A DNA stretch of 64,000 nucleotides from CAVQCA01 sp963763115 (GCA_963763115.1 CAVXNM010000034.1:1-64000), one strand, 5' to 3'; counted from the stretch's first letter, positions 35,967 through 45,336 are shown. The notes: generated by a model not told the origin, from the letters alone. Translations and numbers: made by a program.

Positions 35967-36240
35967 CTTGGTGAATTATTATCTTGCGCGTGCTTATGTC
36001 TTTCGTAGCCCCGTATCCCACATCTTGGGCTTACCTAAGTTCGCTACAGTGGCAGTGGTAGGGATGTTCCTAAATACAGCAATAATGTTGCTAGCCACCT
36101 CTTTTAGTTCAATTCACTATATTGTCGCTCAAATAATTGCTACTGGAGTTATACTGGTATGGAACTTCTTGGGTAATCGCTTATGGACGTTCACCCCTAG
36201 TAGTAAAGACGATACTGGGAATGCCGACGTGGACGCATGA
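35785..36240 (+). CDS. gtrA: GtrA-family membrane protein (flippase)
   Basis: 151 residues, or 142 from MSDS at 35812; neither start has a strong ribosome site. Four hydrophobic helices with the GtrA pattern: LLRQFVSFAGVGIIGTTAHY, VGALVNYYLARAYVF, NTAIMLLATSF and WNFLGNRLWTF. It is thought to flip undecaprenyl-phosphate-linked glucose across the inner membrane. It overlaps gtrB by 4 nt (ATGA). Its first 182 bp are duplicated in inverted orientation at 38919-39100. Confidence 0.88.
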   Translation: MNETRSFRMSDSIALLLRQFVSFAGVGIIGTTAHYATLFASVEALTLDPVLASSAGYVVGALVNYYLARAYVFRSPVSHILGLPKFATVAVVGMFLNTAIMLLATSFSSIHYIVAQIIATGVILVWNFLGNRLWTFTPSSKDDTGNADVDA

Positions 36241-37220
36241 AACAAACACCGCACCTCTCTGTTATCGTGCCAGCTTATAATGAGTCTGAAGGGTTACCAG
36301 AATTTCATAGACGGCTGAGTGTAGTGCTGGCTAATTTGCGATTCACAGCCGAAGTGATTTATGTAAATGACGGTAGCAACGACAAGACTGCAGAAATCAT
36401 CGATAAACTGCGCCAAAATGACGATCGTGTAGCTCTCCTAGATCTGAGCCGAAACTTTGGCAAAGAGATCGCTCTTACCGCTGGCCTAGACCATGCGAGT
36501 GGAGATGCCGCCATTGTTATTGACGCTGATCTGCAAGATCCACCGGAGCTAATACCAGAATTAATACGTGTTTGGAAAGAAGGGTATGATGTGGTCTACG
36601 CGCAACGTACAGAGCGTGCAGGGGAATCGTGGATCAAAAAGCTGACAGCCACCAGATTCTACGGCTTAATGCAGCATGTTGGCCGTATCACCATCCCCCG
36701 GGACACGGGGGATTTTCAACTTTTGAGCCGTCGCGCGATTAATGCGGTGAGACTGCTTCATGAACAGCACCGCTTCATGAAGGGCCTTTTTGCCTGGATT
36801 GGGTATCCGCAACGGAGCGTGCCCTACAAGCGTGATGCTCGATACGCAGGCTCAACTAAATGGAATTACTGGAAGCTATGGAACTTCGCGTTGGAAGGCA
36901 TAACCTCATTTACTATCGCGCCATTACGAGTTGCAACATATATCGGTTTGGTTAATGCCCTCGGCGCGTTCCTGTATGGAATCATCATTATTATGAAAAC
37001 GCTTTATTTTGGAAGCAATCTACCAGGCTATCCCTCACTGATGGTGGTTATCCTATTTCTCGGCGGTGTGCAGTTGATGGCTTTGGGTGTTATCGGAGAG
37101 TACTTAGGTAGAACCTTCAACGAAGTCAAGAATCGTCCGTTGTATTTTGTACAGCGTTATGATCCACCAGCTTCGACAATGTATAACATGTCGGAAAAAT
37201 CCGATGCCCATTCCATTTGA
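36237..37220 (+). CDS. gtrB: Bactoprenol glucosyltransferase GtrB-like (GT2)
   Basis: 327 residues. An N-terminal GT-A domain (LSVIVPAYNESEGLPEFHRR; VIDADLQDPPELIPELI with the DxD; RDTGDFQLLSRRAINAVR) and two C-terminal helices (YIGLVNALGAFLYGIIIIM; LMVVILFLGGVQLMALGVIG). It transfers a sugar from a nucleotide donor to undecaprenyl phosphate on the cytoplasmic side; GtrA then flips it. Complete length for the family. The 260 bp that follow show no gene. Confidence 0.92.
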   Translation: MKQTPHLSVIVPAYNESEGLPEFHRRLSVVLANLRFTAEVIYVNDGSNDKTAEIIDKLRQNDDRVALLDLSRNFGKEIALTAGLDHASGDAAIVIDADLQDPPELIPELIRVWKEGYDVVYAQRTERAGESWIKKLTATRFYGLMQHVGRITIPRDTGDFQLLSRRAINAVRLLHEQHRFMKGLFAWIGYPQRSVPYKRDARYAGSTKWNYWKLWNFALEGITSFTIAPLRVATYIGLVNALGAFLYGIIIIMKTLYFGSNLPGYPSLMVVILFLGGVQLMALGVIGEYLGRTFNEVKNRPLYFVQRYDPPASTMYNMSEKSDAHSI

Positions 37221-37480
37221 GCAAGGGAAGAGAGAGATAGATGAGTTTCACTGGTAGCTTTCATTTGTAAGGTTGCCAATTGCACGTGTAAGCGGCACAA
37301 CACGTCGCCTTCTATAGAGCCGTCGGAGATTGAAAGCCACCCTGTTGTACCAAATGTTCGCATTGCGAGCGACCGGAGTAGGGCCCACGCTACTCGTACC
37401 TAGTATCCAGTGTTCCCTTTTGACCGCGTCACGCTAACGAATGTTATTTTCTCCATGGCTCGCTGGCGATTCAAACAAGA

Positions 37481-38899
37481 TCATTTGGCAACCAACCTGG
37501 CACTGTCGATACCGAAGTAATTAGAATAACATTGATTGCTCCAATGCGTGGGGTCGGACTCTATGTCGGATTGAAAGTACATGGCAGGTTTGGGCGGTGG
37601 CCGGGGCAGGACCACCTCGGTGGCGCCAGATTTTACTGCAGCCTCAGTCAGCTGGTAACGCTCTGTCATTGCATCGCGCCAGCTCGCCGTATCATTAAGA
37701 CGAACAAGACTCTTTACGGATGAACTCACACTTGGCGTATCTGTCAAAGCTGCCACGAAAAGTACCTGAGCTGCCAGGGTAATTATCACGGGAGAACCAG
37801 CTCGACTGGCCGCCGTGTCGCCGGCGATTGATGATTGCGGGCGGGTCCAAACGAACAGCGTGGCAAACCAACCAACCAGGAAAATTCCGTACTCAAAATT
37901 TTGGGCACGAGGAGGGCCTACGAAGCCGGTCGACAGAGCAATCGCGATCACGACCCCTGATAAGGACACTATCCATACCGCAGGTACCAACCAACGCCAG
38001 AGATCTGCATTGCCCTTGTCCAGCCAGCCGGGGCGCAAAGAGCAAAAGCCAGGATGAAGAACAAGAAGTATGGTTCCAAGCAATAGGTGAGGCGCAATAA
38101 ACCACGGTATCAGAACAGAGCGGACGTTTTGCAAAAGTGCCAGCGGCAAGTTAGAAAGAGAAAAAGAATTCGGAAAGTCCGCGCTCGCGCGCACGGCGTT
38201 TCCAGGTGCTAGCACGCTCACTGCGAACCCAACCAACACCATCATTAGCGCGAGTATCCAGACAGTCCGCCCGGTTCCGCGACGTAGAGAAACGAATGCG
38301 CCGGCGGCAACCACGACGGTCATCACAAGGGCCGCAAGCTCGTGAAGCCCGGTGACGAACACGCAGAGCAGCAAACCAAATCCCTCGACACCTCGACGGA
38401 GAAGATGTCTTGAACCTTCTTTTCCTGCGCGCCAAAGCAGCCACACAGCCGCTATACCCATAGCCAGAGGTAGTTGGTACTCCACGTTGCCAGTGAACCA
38501 GTACACAGTCTCCCCCGGCGCCGGCATTCCCACCCAGTACATTGCGATCAACCCAAGAGCCCAGCCTAAAGTAACGCCGGCCGTCGCAGCCTCCTGAAGA
38601 AACATCTGCACGAAAGCGTATAACATCAACGCAAGTATGCACCACATCAAAACCATCACGAACGAATAGTGATCCGTGAGTTCCATACGTGGCAGAACCA
38701 GAGTGTCTATGGCCATGCCTGCCCACCGACCAGTCCAACGCAAGTACGCGTTATATGTGTAACCAAGCCAGTCATTCGCTGAAGCGCGACAGAAGTCATC
38801 CGCCACCGGCTGGGTCCAGACCATCATTGCCAGTCCGATCGCGAGTACGAGGGCAACGCTCATCCCCGCCAACTTCTCGAGGTTATGCACTAGCTGCAC
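37481..38899 (-). CDS. DUF6056-like multi-spanning membrane protein, putative glycosyltransferase
   Basis: 472 residues with about ten hydrophobic helices. N-terminal VADDFCRASANDWLGYTYNA with an acidic pair after the first helix, YLRWTGRW, and a C-terminal soluble tail ending QCYSNYFGIDSARL are features of the DUF6056 group. These resemble GT-C enzymes that move lipid-linked sugars onto a polymer. It faces gtrB (convergent). In serotype-conversion cassettes a type-specific Gtr of this kind is co-linear with gtrAB; here it is inverted and preceded by a truncated gtrA copy. GTG start at 38899. Confidence 0.75.
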   Translation of the reverse strand: MQLVHNLEKLAGMSVALVLAIGLAMMVWTQPVADDFCRASANDWLGYTYNAYLRWTGRWAGMAIDTLVLPRMELTDHYSFVMVLMWCILALMLYAFVQMFLQEAATAGVTLGWALGLIAMYWVGMPAPGETVYWFTGNVEYQLPLAMGIAAVWLLWRAGKEGSRHLLRRGVEGFGLLLCVFVTGLHELAALVMTVVVAAGAFVSLRRGTGRTVWILALMMVLVGFAVSVLAPGNAVRASADFPNSFSLSNLPLALLQNVRSVLIPWFIAPHLLLGTILLVLHPGFCSLRPGWLDKGNADLWRWLVPAVWIVSLSGVVIAIALSTGFVGPPRAQNFEYGIFLVGWFATLFVWTRPQSSIAGDTAASRAGSPVIITLAAQVLFVAALTDTPSVSSSVKSLVRLNDTASWRDAMTERYQLTEAAVKSGATEVVLPRPPPKPAMYFQSDIESDPTHWSNQCYSNYFGIDSARLVAK

Positions 38900-38911
38900 C
38901 GGTGCAATACC

Positions 38912-39100
38912 TCAACATGCTCCAACTACATATCCGGCGGATGACGCGAGCACAGGATCAAGAGTCAGCGCCTCAACTGAAGCAAATAGTGTTGCATAAT
39001 GGGCTGTTGTGCCAATTATTCCAACCCCCGCAAAACTGACAAATTGTCGGAGTAGCAGGGCAATGGAGTCGGACATTCTGAAACTTCGTGTCTCATTCAT
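38912..39100 (-). pseudogene. Truncated second copy of gtrA
   Basis: First 60 codons identical to gtrA, then an unrelated junction adds Cys and a stop. It lies within the right inverted arm, so it shares its upstream region with gtrA. The DUF6056-like gene starts 12 nt after its stop, as if both were co-transcribed. Confidence 0.9.
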
Positions 39101-39509
39101 TCGTCGATGCGGTTTCTGGTCAACACCGGCAGCAGCCTAGATTACAACGCTCAGGAGTTACGCCGATTAAACCCTTGAACGATAACTTGCTAATCACCCA
39201 AAAGATACTATCCTTACGATCACTCCCATGTAGTTGTCTTTTTGGTAGAGCTTTATTGGTAACTCAAATATTGATAAAGGAAGTTTGGATGTCAACAGCG
39301 GTGGACCCCTTTTTTGTTCAGAATCTGGCACAGGATTAAGTGTCTTCCTAATGATAGGCGAAGCCTGTTGTAGAGAAGACATGAGAAGGAAGCGACGTAA
39401 ACATTCAACGGAGTTCAAGGGCGTTATTGTCAAAAGTGGTGTTTAGCTACAGTAGTCGCGACCCGATCTGACAGTTACCGGTTCCGATGAAGTGTCTGTC
39501 AGATCAGGT

Positions 39510-39710
39510 TCAGGCTATCGCCTTGTCCTCCCCAAGTCGCTTGCCATCCTCCAGAGGCTCCATCGGGGTGCGCCCGCAGAACATCTTGCCCTGATGGGTT
39601 CTCTCGGTATTGTTGTACATAAGCCAGGCCAATATCCGCCTGCGGCTCCTCAAGGCTCGTACAGAGCTTCTTGCGTAACGCCACCTGGTAGAGATTGCGA
39701 TATACTTTTT
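39510..39710 (-). pseudogene. IS481-type transposase C-terminal fragment (right arm)
   Basis: Mirror copy of the fragment at 35175-35375, with the same frameshift. Confidence 0.75.
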
Positions 39711-39790
39711 TGCGCCATTACCAATCCTCTACCGTGAGGTGGTGACATTCAGTCGGGGGCTGCTGTAAACTCTTGTCTCTAAACAATTAA

Positions 39791-39827
39791 GCGGGTGTAG
39801 TTCAATGGTAGAACTGTAGCTTCCCAA
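39791..39827 (+). pseudogene. 5' fragment of tRNA-Gly(CCC), copy D
   Basis: GCGGGTGTAGTTCAATGG through CTTCCCAA on the + strand, 37 nt, then unrelated sequence. It is the outer tip of the right inverted arm. Confidence 0.8.
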
Positions 39828-40214
39828 CAAGTTGATGTAGGTACGGCTCACCGACAACATCCTGACGCCACACCAGAATCCACCTGTCAGCCTCTCATCT
39901 CTCCTCTGGCTGATTTCCAATTTCGTCCCGAGCCATTTTCACGACCTCTACCGGTACTCGTCAGAGGCGATCTCAGGCTGCTCCACACCATCATCAAGAA
40001 CACGCCACTGTTTTCGGGCCCCAGAAGAATCTCGATCAGTGCTCCACATCACATCCGTCTGAACCCCACTGATTCCGAGGGTCTGATCAATTCTGTTGAT
40101 TGGATTCAGTTGATCATTCGGGACCCAGGAGATCTATTCGTCATCCCGGATATTCAAATGACTGTTGACCCTGTCCACCTCACAGGGGACGGTAAGTTAT
40201 AAGGGGAGTCTTTG
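39828..40214. other. Gene-free stretch outside the right arm
   Basis: No supportable gene. Short open segments on both strands have no ribosome site and no recognisable motif. Confidence 0.4.
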
Positions 40215-40460
40215 TCATTTGGTTTTGCCTTGGGCAACCAGCTGCCGTATGAATCCCATCTTCTGCTGTTGTGGATTCATCCTCTGTTGGCTTTTCATCG
40301 TCCCTTTCACACTGACTCGGTACTCGATCAGTATCACGTGCTCGTTTGTCTTCTCATCGAAGGCCTGGCTGACCTTCCGAAACTTCGAACGGATCTTGTT
40401 CTGAAATCCGAACACCTCATCCAACATCGCCAATAGTTGATTCCATTTGTTCATTCCCAT
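40215..40460 (-). CDS. Small protein of unknown function
   Basis: 81 residues. GATGGAGGT precedes the ATG, with a second ATG two codons on. Basic and helical: WNQLLAMLDEVFGFQNKIRS, then KFRKVSQAFDEKTNEHVILI. Lys/Gln-rich tail. No family recognised; possibly accessory. Confidence 0.45.
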   Translation of the reverse strand: MGMNKWNQLLAMLDEVFGFQNKIRSKFRKVSQAFDEKTNEHVILIEYRVSVKGTMKSQQRMNPQQQKMGFIRQLVAQGKTK

Positions 40461-41072
40461 ACCTCCATCTCAGGTATTATATTCTGGTGGAACCACGGTG
40501 GAATCAACAGGAAGTCGTAATAAATCTCTACCAGTTCAGGACCGGCAGATGTAACTGCTTGGTTCAACAGTCAGGAATGAGGTACGGAAGGAGATGTATT
40601 AAGGAGTATAGCCATATCAAGTTTCAACTGACGGACACTCAAACGAACACGGAAATAGAGCTATTGCGAGCCTGATTGCTGAATATTTAACGAGCCGCAC
40701 TACAGCCGGGCAACAGGCAGCAGAGGATCTTGGGCGTTGAAGTGAGATTCACAAACTTACTGATACTGGATTCCATCCTTTGGTCCGCCAACGATGCATG
40801 GCCCAGACCAGCTTTTCGACCGGCTCCCGGTCTCACCTTCTCCCTGCACCGCCAATCCCGCATTCGCGATAATGACAGGCTAAATGAGAGATTCCATAGG
40901 GTGTATGTTACTTTCATTGATGTCTGGTAGTCACCACCCGGCTGTAGAGGAACGCGGCGACAGGCCAGGACCGCTGGATGATTCCGCCATACGCACAAAG
41001 AAACGAGGCATGCTATTCTTTTCACTGTTTAGCAGACTCAAACACCGGAAGACGCAACACGGATAAATCACC
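40461..41072. other. Gene-free stretch
   Basis: No gene, RNA or clear element recognised in these 612 bp. Small frames on either strand lack ribosome sites. Confidence 0.4.
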
Positions 41073-41366
41073 ATGACTGAATCCAACGACAAGGAGGCGG
41101 GCGTTATCCAGGCGCTGGTGGAGCGGCTCGAGAAGCAACGCCTGCCCAAGGCGCTGGCGCTCAAGGCGAAGGTCGACGAGGGCGGGCTGCTCAATGAGGC
41201 GGACCTCGCCTTTCTGGATGAAGTCCTCTCGAATGCCGGGCGACTCAAGCCTCTGCTGGATGCTCATTCGGAATGGCAGGAACTGGCGGCGCGCATGATG
41301 GGTCTCTACGGTGAGATCACCGCCAGGGCGCTGGAGAACGAACAAGCCGTCCGGAAAGAGGAGTAG
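41073..41366 (+). CDS. Small uncharacterised protein, paralogue of 30909-31187
   Basis: 97 residues. ALVERLEKQRLPKALALKAK-VDEGGLL, then LLDAHSEWQELAARMMGLYG. Helical, soluble, GC-rich like the core genome. The conserved core LVERxEKQRLPxxLxLKxxVDEGG is shared with the other copy. Function unknown. Confidence 0.75.
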   Translation: MTESNDKEAGVIQALVERLEKQRLPKALALKAKVDEGGLLNEADLAFLDEVLSNAGRLKPLLDAHSEWQELAARMMGLYGEITARALENEQAVRKEE

Positions 41367-41480
41367 CGACACCTCCGTCACCCGTCAGGGCCGGGCGCCG
41401 CTTTGCCATGGGAGCCAAATCGGGGCATAGTGGAGCATAACAAACAACAACGACAGACGTCATTCCGAGGAGAAACCCGG

Positions 41481-41966
41481 ATGAACAATGGCAAATTTAT
41501 CAGCCAGTCCCGCCGTACCATGCTGAAATACGTCGCCCTGCTGGGCGGGCTGTTCGGGCTCCGGACGGCACAGGCGCAAAACTCCGAAACCACTTTTCCA
41601 GGAGAATCGACCCACCACATCGTCTATCAGTGCAACAAGGCCGACCCGGAATATCTGGATCATATACTGTTCTCGGCAGGTGAGCTGCTGCGCAAGTACG
41701 GCGACGACGTCGAGATCGTGTTCTCCGTGTTCGGGGCCGGACTGCACCTGCTGGGAAAACATCCGCAGCGCCCCATCGCGTTCGAATTGCAGCAGCACGC
41801 CAGTTCGCTGGCGGCCTACGGCGTATCCTTCCACGCCTGCGGCAATACCATGAAGTCACTGCACTGGACTGAGAAAGACCTCGTGGATTACGCGAAGGTG
41901 GTACCCATCGGCGTCGATGATCTCATGCTGCTGCAGGAAAAAGGCTTTGCCTATGTAAGCTGGTAA
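41481..41966 (+). CDS. Tat-exported DsrE-family protein
   Basis: 161 residues from the ATG at 41481 (GAGGAG upstream). Twin-arginine signal SQSRRTMLKYVALLGGLFGL. The mature part is a DsrE/F fold: HHIVYQCNKADPEYLDHILF, DVEIVFSVFGAGLHLL, YGVSFHACGNTMKSLHW (conserved Cys) and VVPIGVDDLMLLQEKGFAYV. Sulfur-trafficking proteins of this superfamily fit a sulfur oxidiser. Transfer of sulfane sulfur in the periplasm is inference. Confidence 0.85.
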   Translation: MNNGKFISQSRRTMLKYVALLGGLFGLRTAQAQNSETTFPGESTHHIVYQCNKADPEYLDHILFSAGELLRKYGDDVEIVFSVFGAGLHLLGKHPQRPIAFELQQHASSLAAYGVSFHACGNTMKSLHWTEKDLVDYAKVVPIGVDDLMLLQEKGFAYVSW

Positions 41967-41977
41967 ATTGTACGCCG

Positions 41978-43801
41978 TCATTCCGGCCCGCCGGCATACA
42001 GACCCTCGATGCGATCGGCGAATTTCGCCAGCACCAGTGCACGTTTCACCTTGAGTGTCGGCGTCAGCAGGCCGTTGTCCACCGTCCAGGGTTCGCGCAC
42101 CAGTATTACTCGCCTTACCTTCGCATAGCCGGGGAAATCGCTCAGGTGATGCCTGATTACATTGACGAAGTGGTTGCGTAATTTTTCATTTTCCAGGCTC
42201 GCCTCCGCATAGTCATCCAGACCATAGTGGCGTGCCAGTCCCAGCCAGCCGTCCGGATTGAGTACCAGGATGACGGAGAGGTATGGTCTGCCCTCCCCGA
42301 CGACCAGTGCCTGGTCGATCAGCGGATCAAGACAGATGGCCATCTCCATGTCCATGGGGGGGACCTTCTCGCCGTTCGAGAGCACCAGGATGTCCTTGAG
42401 GCGCCCGGTAATGTAGATGTGCCCGTGCTCGATGCGCGCCTGGTCTCCGGTGTGCAGCCAGCCCTCGGGGTCGATCATCTCGGCGGTGGCGGCATGATTG
42501 TTCCAGTACCCGATCATTCTGCCCGGAGTTTTCACCAGCAACTCGTCATCACCGGCGATGCGCGCCTCGACGCCGTTCAGGGGGACGCCCACACTGGCCG
42601 GATCGTTGTCCAGCGGCAGGTTCACGCTGATGACGGGACTGGTTTCCGTGAGTCCGTAACCCTGCAGGATCTGCACCCCGAGGCTGATGAAGGTCTTCGC
42701 TACCGGCACCGGCAGGGCCGCACCGCCACTAACCGTCAGGCGCAGGCGACCACCCAGTTTCGCGGTTACCTTGTCCGCCACCAGCCGTTTCAGCAGCGGC
42801 CAGGCAAGCAGCTTCGGGTGCCAGCCGGCGCGCTGCTGCTGGCGCTCGAAACGTCGCCAGCCGACCCCGGTGGTGAGGTGGAACAGCTTCCGCGCCAGCG
42901 CGGATTGCTTGTCCAGTTGCCCCTGGATGCGGATAAAAACCCGCTCGAAGATCCGCGGCACGGCAATGAGCGCCGTTGGCCTGATCACGAGCAGATCCTC
43001 GGCCAGTTGCGGAACCGAGCGGGCGTAGGCCACGGTGGACCCGGTCATCATGGGCAGATAATAGCCGGCCGTACGCTCCAGGGTATGCGAGAGCGGCAGA
43101 AAGGAGAGAAACTGATCTTCCTGGTAAACATCAATCATGGTGAGCGCGGCGTGCGCAATCGAGAGCATGTTGTAGTGACTCAGCATCACGCCCTTGGGAC
43201 GACCGGTCGTGCCGGAGGTGTAGACGATGGAAGCCAGAGCATGGGGATCGCCCGGGCGCCGCACCAGGGTATGGGACTCCTCGGGCAGCCAACCTGGCAC
43301 GAACCGCACCCGCTCATCCATACCGGATGTCTCCGGCGGGGACTCCGGTGCGTTCAGAATCAGTACCCGTTTCAGTTCCTCATAGTCCTTGAGTAGCGGC
43401 GCCAGGCGTTCCCAGCCGGAGAGGTCCGGCATCAGAAGAATCCTGGCGGCGGAATCCCTGAGGATGTAGGCGACATTCTCCGGACGGTCATCGGTGTACA
43501 GAGGGACCACCACCAGGGCGCAGGCCAGTGCTGCCTGGTCGAAGTACACCCATTCCTTGCTGTTGCGAAGTTGCAGGGCAACGCGCTCACCCGGCAATAA
43601 TTCCTCGGCCGCGAGCGCGGCCTGCCAGCGCGCAGTGGCCCGCCCGACATCATACCAGCTGGTTTCCGCCCAGAGTTTGCGGACGGCATCATAACTGCGA
43701 TAGGCCACAGTATCGGGGGTGCGCCGGACCCGCTCATAGAGCAGACCATCGAGCGTTCCGGCAATTTCCGCAGAGATAATATCCTCGGTCCATTGCGTCA
43801 T
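41978..43801 (-). CDS. Long-chain acyl-CoA ligase, AMP-binding
   Basis: 607 residues, typical of the FadD15-like group. Motifs: the ATP-binding YTSGTTGRPKGVMLSH (P-loop), YGLTETSPVISVN, WLHTGDQARIEHGHIYITGR (A8 region) and a C-terminal lysine segment. Activates fatty acids to acyl-CoA via acyl-AMP, membrane-associated. It converges on the DsrE gene with only 11 bp between them, and its start is divergent from thiS. Confidence 0.93.
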   Translation of the reverse strand: MTQWTEDIISAEIAGTLDGLLYERVRRTPDTVAYRSYDAVRKLWAETSWYDVGRATARWQAALAAEELLPGERVALQLRNSKEWVYFDQAALACALVVVPLYTDDRPENVAYILRDSAARILLMPDLSGWERLAPLLKDYEELKRVLILNAPESPPETSGMDERVRFVPGWLPEESHTLVRRPGDPHALASIVYTSGTTGRPKGVMLSHYNMLSIAHAALTMIDVYQEDQFLSFLPLSHTLERTAGYYLPMMTGSTVAYARSVPQLAEDLLVIRPTALIAVPRIFERVFIRIQGQLDKQSALARKLFHLTTGVGWRRFERQQQRAGWHPKLLAWPLLKRLVADKVTAKLGGRLRLTVSGGAALPVPVAKTFISLGVQILQGYGLTETSPVISVNLPLDNDPASVGVPLNGVEARIAGDDELLVKTPGRMIGYWNNHAATAEMIDPEGWLHTGDQARIEHGHIYITGRLKDILVLSNGEKVPPMDMEMAICLDPLIDQALVVGEGRPYLSVILVLNPDGWLGLARHYGLDDYAEASLENEKLRNHFVNVIRHHLSDFPGYAKVRRVILVREPWTVDNGLLTPTLKVKRALVLAKFADRIEGLYAGGPE

Positions 43802-43890
43802 AAGTCGTTATATTCCATGGTAATGAACGCAGCGCCCCTGATTACGGTAGAATAGCACCCGGTTGCAGGCAGGTTTCAAGAAGCAATGCC

Positions 43891-44091
43891 ATGAATATCA
43901 TAGTGAACGGTTCCCGGCGGGATGTCCCGGACAAACTGAGCGCCGCCGAACTTATCGGCGTCCTGGGCCTTGGCAATAAACGCCTGGCTCTGGAAGTCAA
44001 TGAGGTGATCGTCCCACGCAGCAGCTTCGACAGCTACCGTCTGCAGCCTGGTGACCGTGTCGAGATCGTGCACGCCATCGGCGGCGGCTGA
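43891..44091 (+). CDS. thiS: Sulfur carrier protein ThiS
   Basis: 66 residues, beta-grasp fold, ending in the required Gly-Gly (VEIVHAIGGG). Its C-terminal thiocarboxylate donates sulfur for the thiazole ring of thiamine. It lies 124 bp before thiG. No TPP riboswitch was recognised upstream. Confidence 0.95.
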   Translation: MNIIVNGSRRDVPDKLSAAELIGVLGLGNKRLALEVNEVIVPRSSFDSYRLQPGDRVEIVHAIGGG

Positions 44092-44215
44092 TCGCCACCC
44101 CGGGATTCTGTCGGGTATGATGAACCAGCGGCGAAAGCGCCACGACGGTCCCCATTACCCGGACAGGCTTCCTGTGCCCTGACCGGAAACAAAGTATCCA
44201 AAGAGTCGAGTCATC

Positions 44216-45028
44216 ATGTCCACAGTCATGCAGTCACAGTACCGACCGGCCGCCGATCCTCTGATCATCGCCGGCGTTGAATACCAGTCCCGCCTGCTGG
44301 TGGGCACCGGCAAGTACAAGGATCTCGAGGAGACCCGTACCGCCACCGAAGCCAGCGGCGCGGAAATCGTCACCGTGGCCATCCGCCGCACCAATATCGG
44401 CCAGCGGCCGGGCGAGCCAAACCTGCTGGATGTCATCTCGCCCGAGCGTTACACCCTGCTGCCGAATACCGCCGGCTGCTATACGGCCGACGACGCGGTG
44501 CGCACCTGCCGCCTCGCACGGGAACTGCTGGATGGCCATGAACTGGTCAAGCTGGAGGTGCTGGGTGACGAAAAGACGCTGTTTCCGGATATCCTGGAAA
44601 CCATCAAGGCCACGGAAATTCTGGTCAGGGAAGGCTTCCAGATCATGGTCTATACCAACGACGATCCGATAATCGCCAAACGGTTCGAGGACATGGGCTG
44701 CATCGCCGTCATGCCGCTCGCCGCGCCGATCGGCTCCGGGCTCGGCATTCGCAATCCCTACAACATCCTGACCATCGTCGAGAACGCCAGTGTTCCCATC
44801 CTGGTCGATGCCGGCGTGGGCACCGCTTCGGATGCCGCCATCGCTATGGAGCTGGGCTGTGACGGAGTTCTGATGAACACCGCGATCGCGGGCGCCAATG
44901 ACCCGGTTCTGATGGCCACGGCGATGAAAAAGGCCATCGAGGCTGGCCGCGAAGCCTTCCACGCCGGGCGCATCCCGCGCAAGCGCTTCGCCAGCGCCTC
45001 CTCGCCCATCGACGGGACGTTTTTCTGA
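44216..45028 (+). CDS. thiG: Thiazole synthase ThiG
   Basis: 270 residues. LIIAGVEYQSRLLVGTGKYK, VTVAIRRTNIG (Schiff-base lysine region), VKLEVLGDEKTLFPD, MPLAAPIGSGLGIRNPYNI, ILVDAGVGTASDAAIAMELG and DGVLMNTAIAGA are all present. TIM-barrel enzyme forming thiamine thiazole phosphate with ThiS-COSH. Complete. Confidence 0.97.
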   Translation: MSTVMQSQYRPAADPLIIAGVEYQSRLLVGTGKYKDLEETRTATEASGAEIVTVAIRRTNIGQRPGEPNLLDVISPERYTLLPNTAGCYTADDAVRTCRLARELLDGHELVKLEVLGDEKTLFPDILETIKATEILVREGFQIMVYTNDDPIIAKRFEDMGCIAVMPLAAPIGSGLGIRNPYNILTIVENASVPILVDAGVGTASDAAIAMELGCDGVLMNTAIAGANDPVLMATAMKKAIEAGREAFHAGRIPRKRFASASSPIDGTFF

Positions 45029-45082
45029 AGTGACGCTACGCTGCTATTGTAAATGGCCACGGAATCCACGGAACAACACGGC

Positions 45083-45155
45083 AAGTGAGAAGTGAGAAGT
45101 GAGAAGTGAGAAGTGAGAAGTGAGAAGTGAGAAGTGAGAAGTGAGAAGTGAGAAG
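45083..45155. repeat. Heptanucleotide tandem repeat
   Basis: About ten copies of AAGTGAG in perfect tandem between thiG and trmB. Period 7 is not a multiple of 3 and no ORF covers it. Prone to slippage; it could alter the transcript between the two genes. Confidence 0.95.
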
Positions 45156-45336
45156 CAGGAGTCTCGCCGACTTCATTCAGGGTTCAAGAACTCCATGCTT
45201 CGTCCAATTCTTCATCTCTTACTTCATTACTTCTCGCTTTTTACTTTAAACCGTACTGCTTCAACATCAGCGTTCTCCACACTGGCGTAGACAATGCCAG
45301 TTGACGGCTTCGCAAGCGTGCTGCACTGAGATCCGC

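Larger units (their letters stand above)
38919..39827. repeat. Right arm of the 909-bp inverted repeat
   Basis: Mirror copy of 35058-35966; coordinate sums are constant at 74885. Outer limit is the tRNA-Gly fragment, inner limit is codon 60 of gtrA. The unique centre between the arms is 2952 bp. Confidence 0.93.

Noticed and set aside
42227..43396. 389-codon + strand frame
   Set aside because: Antisense of the acyl-CoA ligase; the opposite strand carries all AMP-binding motifs.
45083..45155. Tandem heptamers as a CRISPR or iteron origin
   Set aside because: No spacers, no cas or rep genes; a simple microsatellite.
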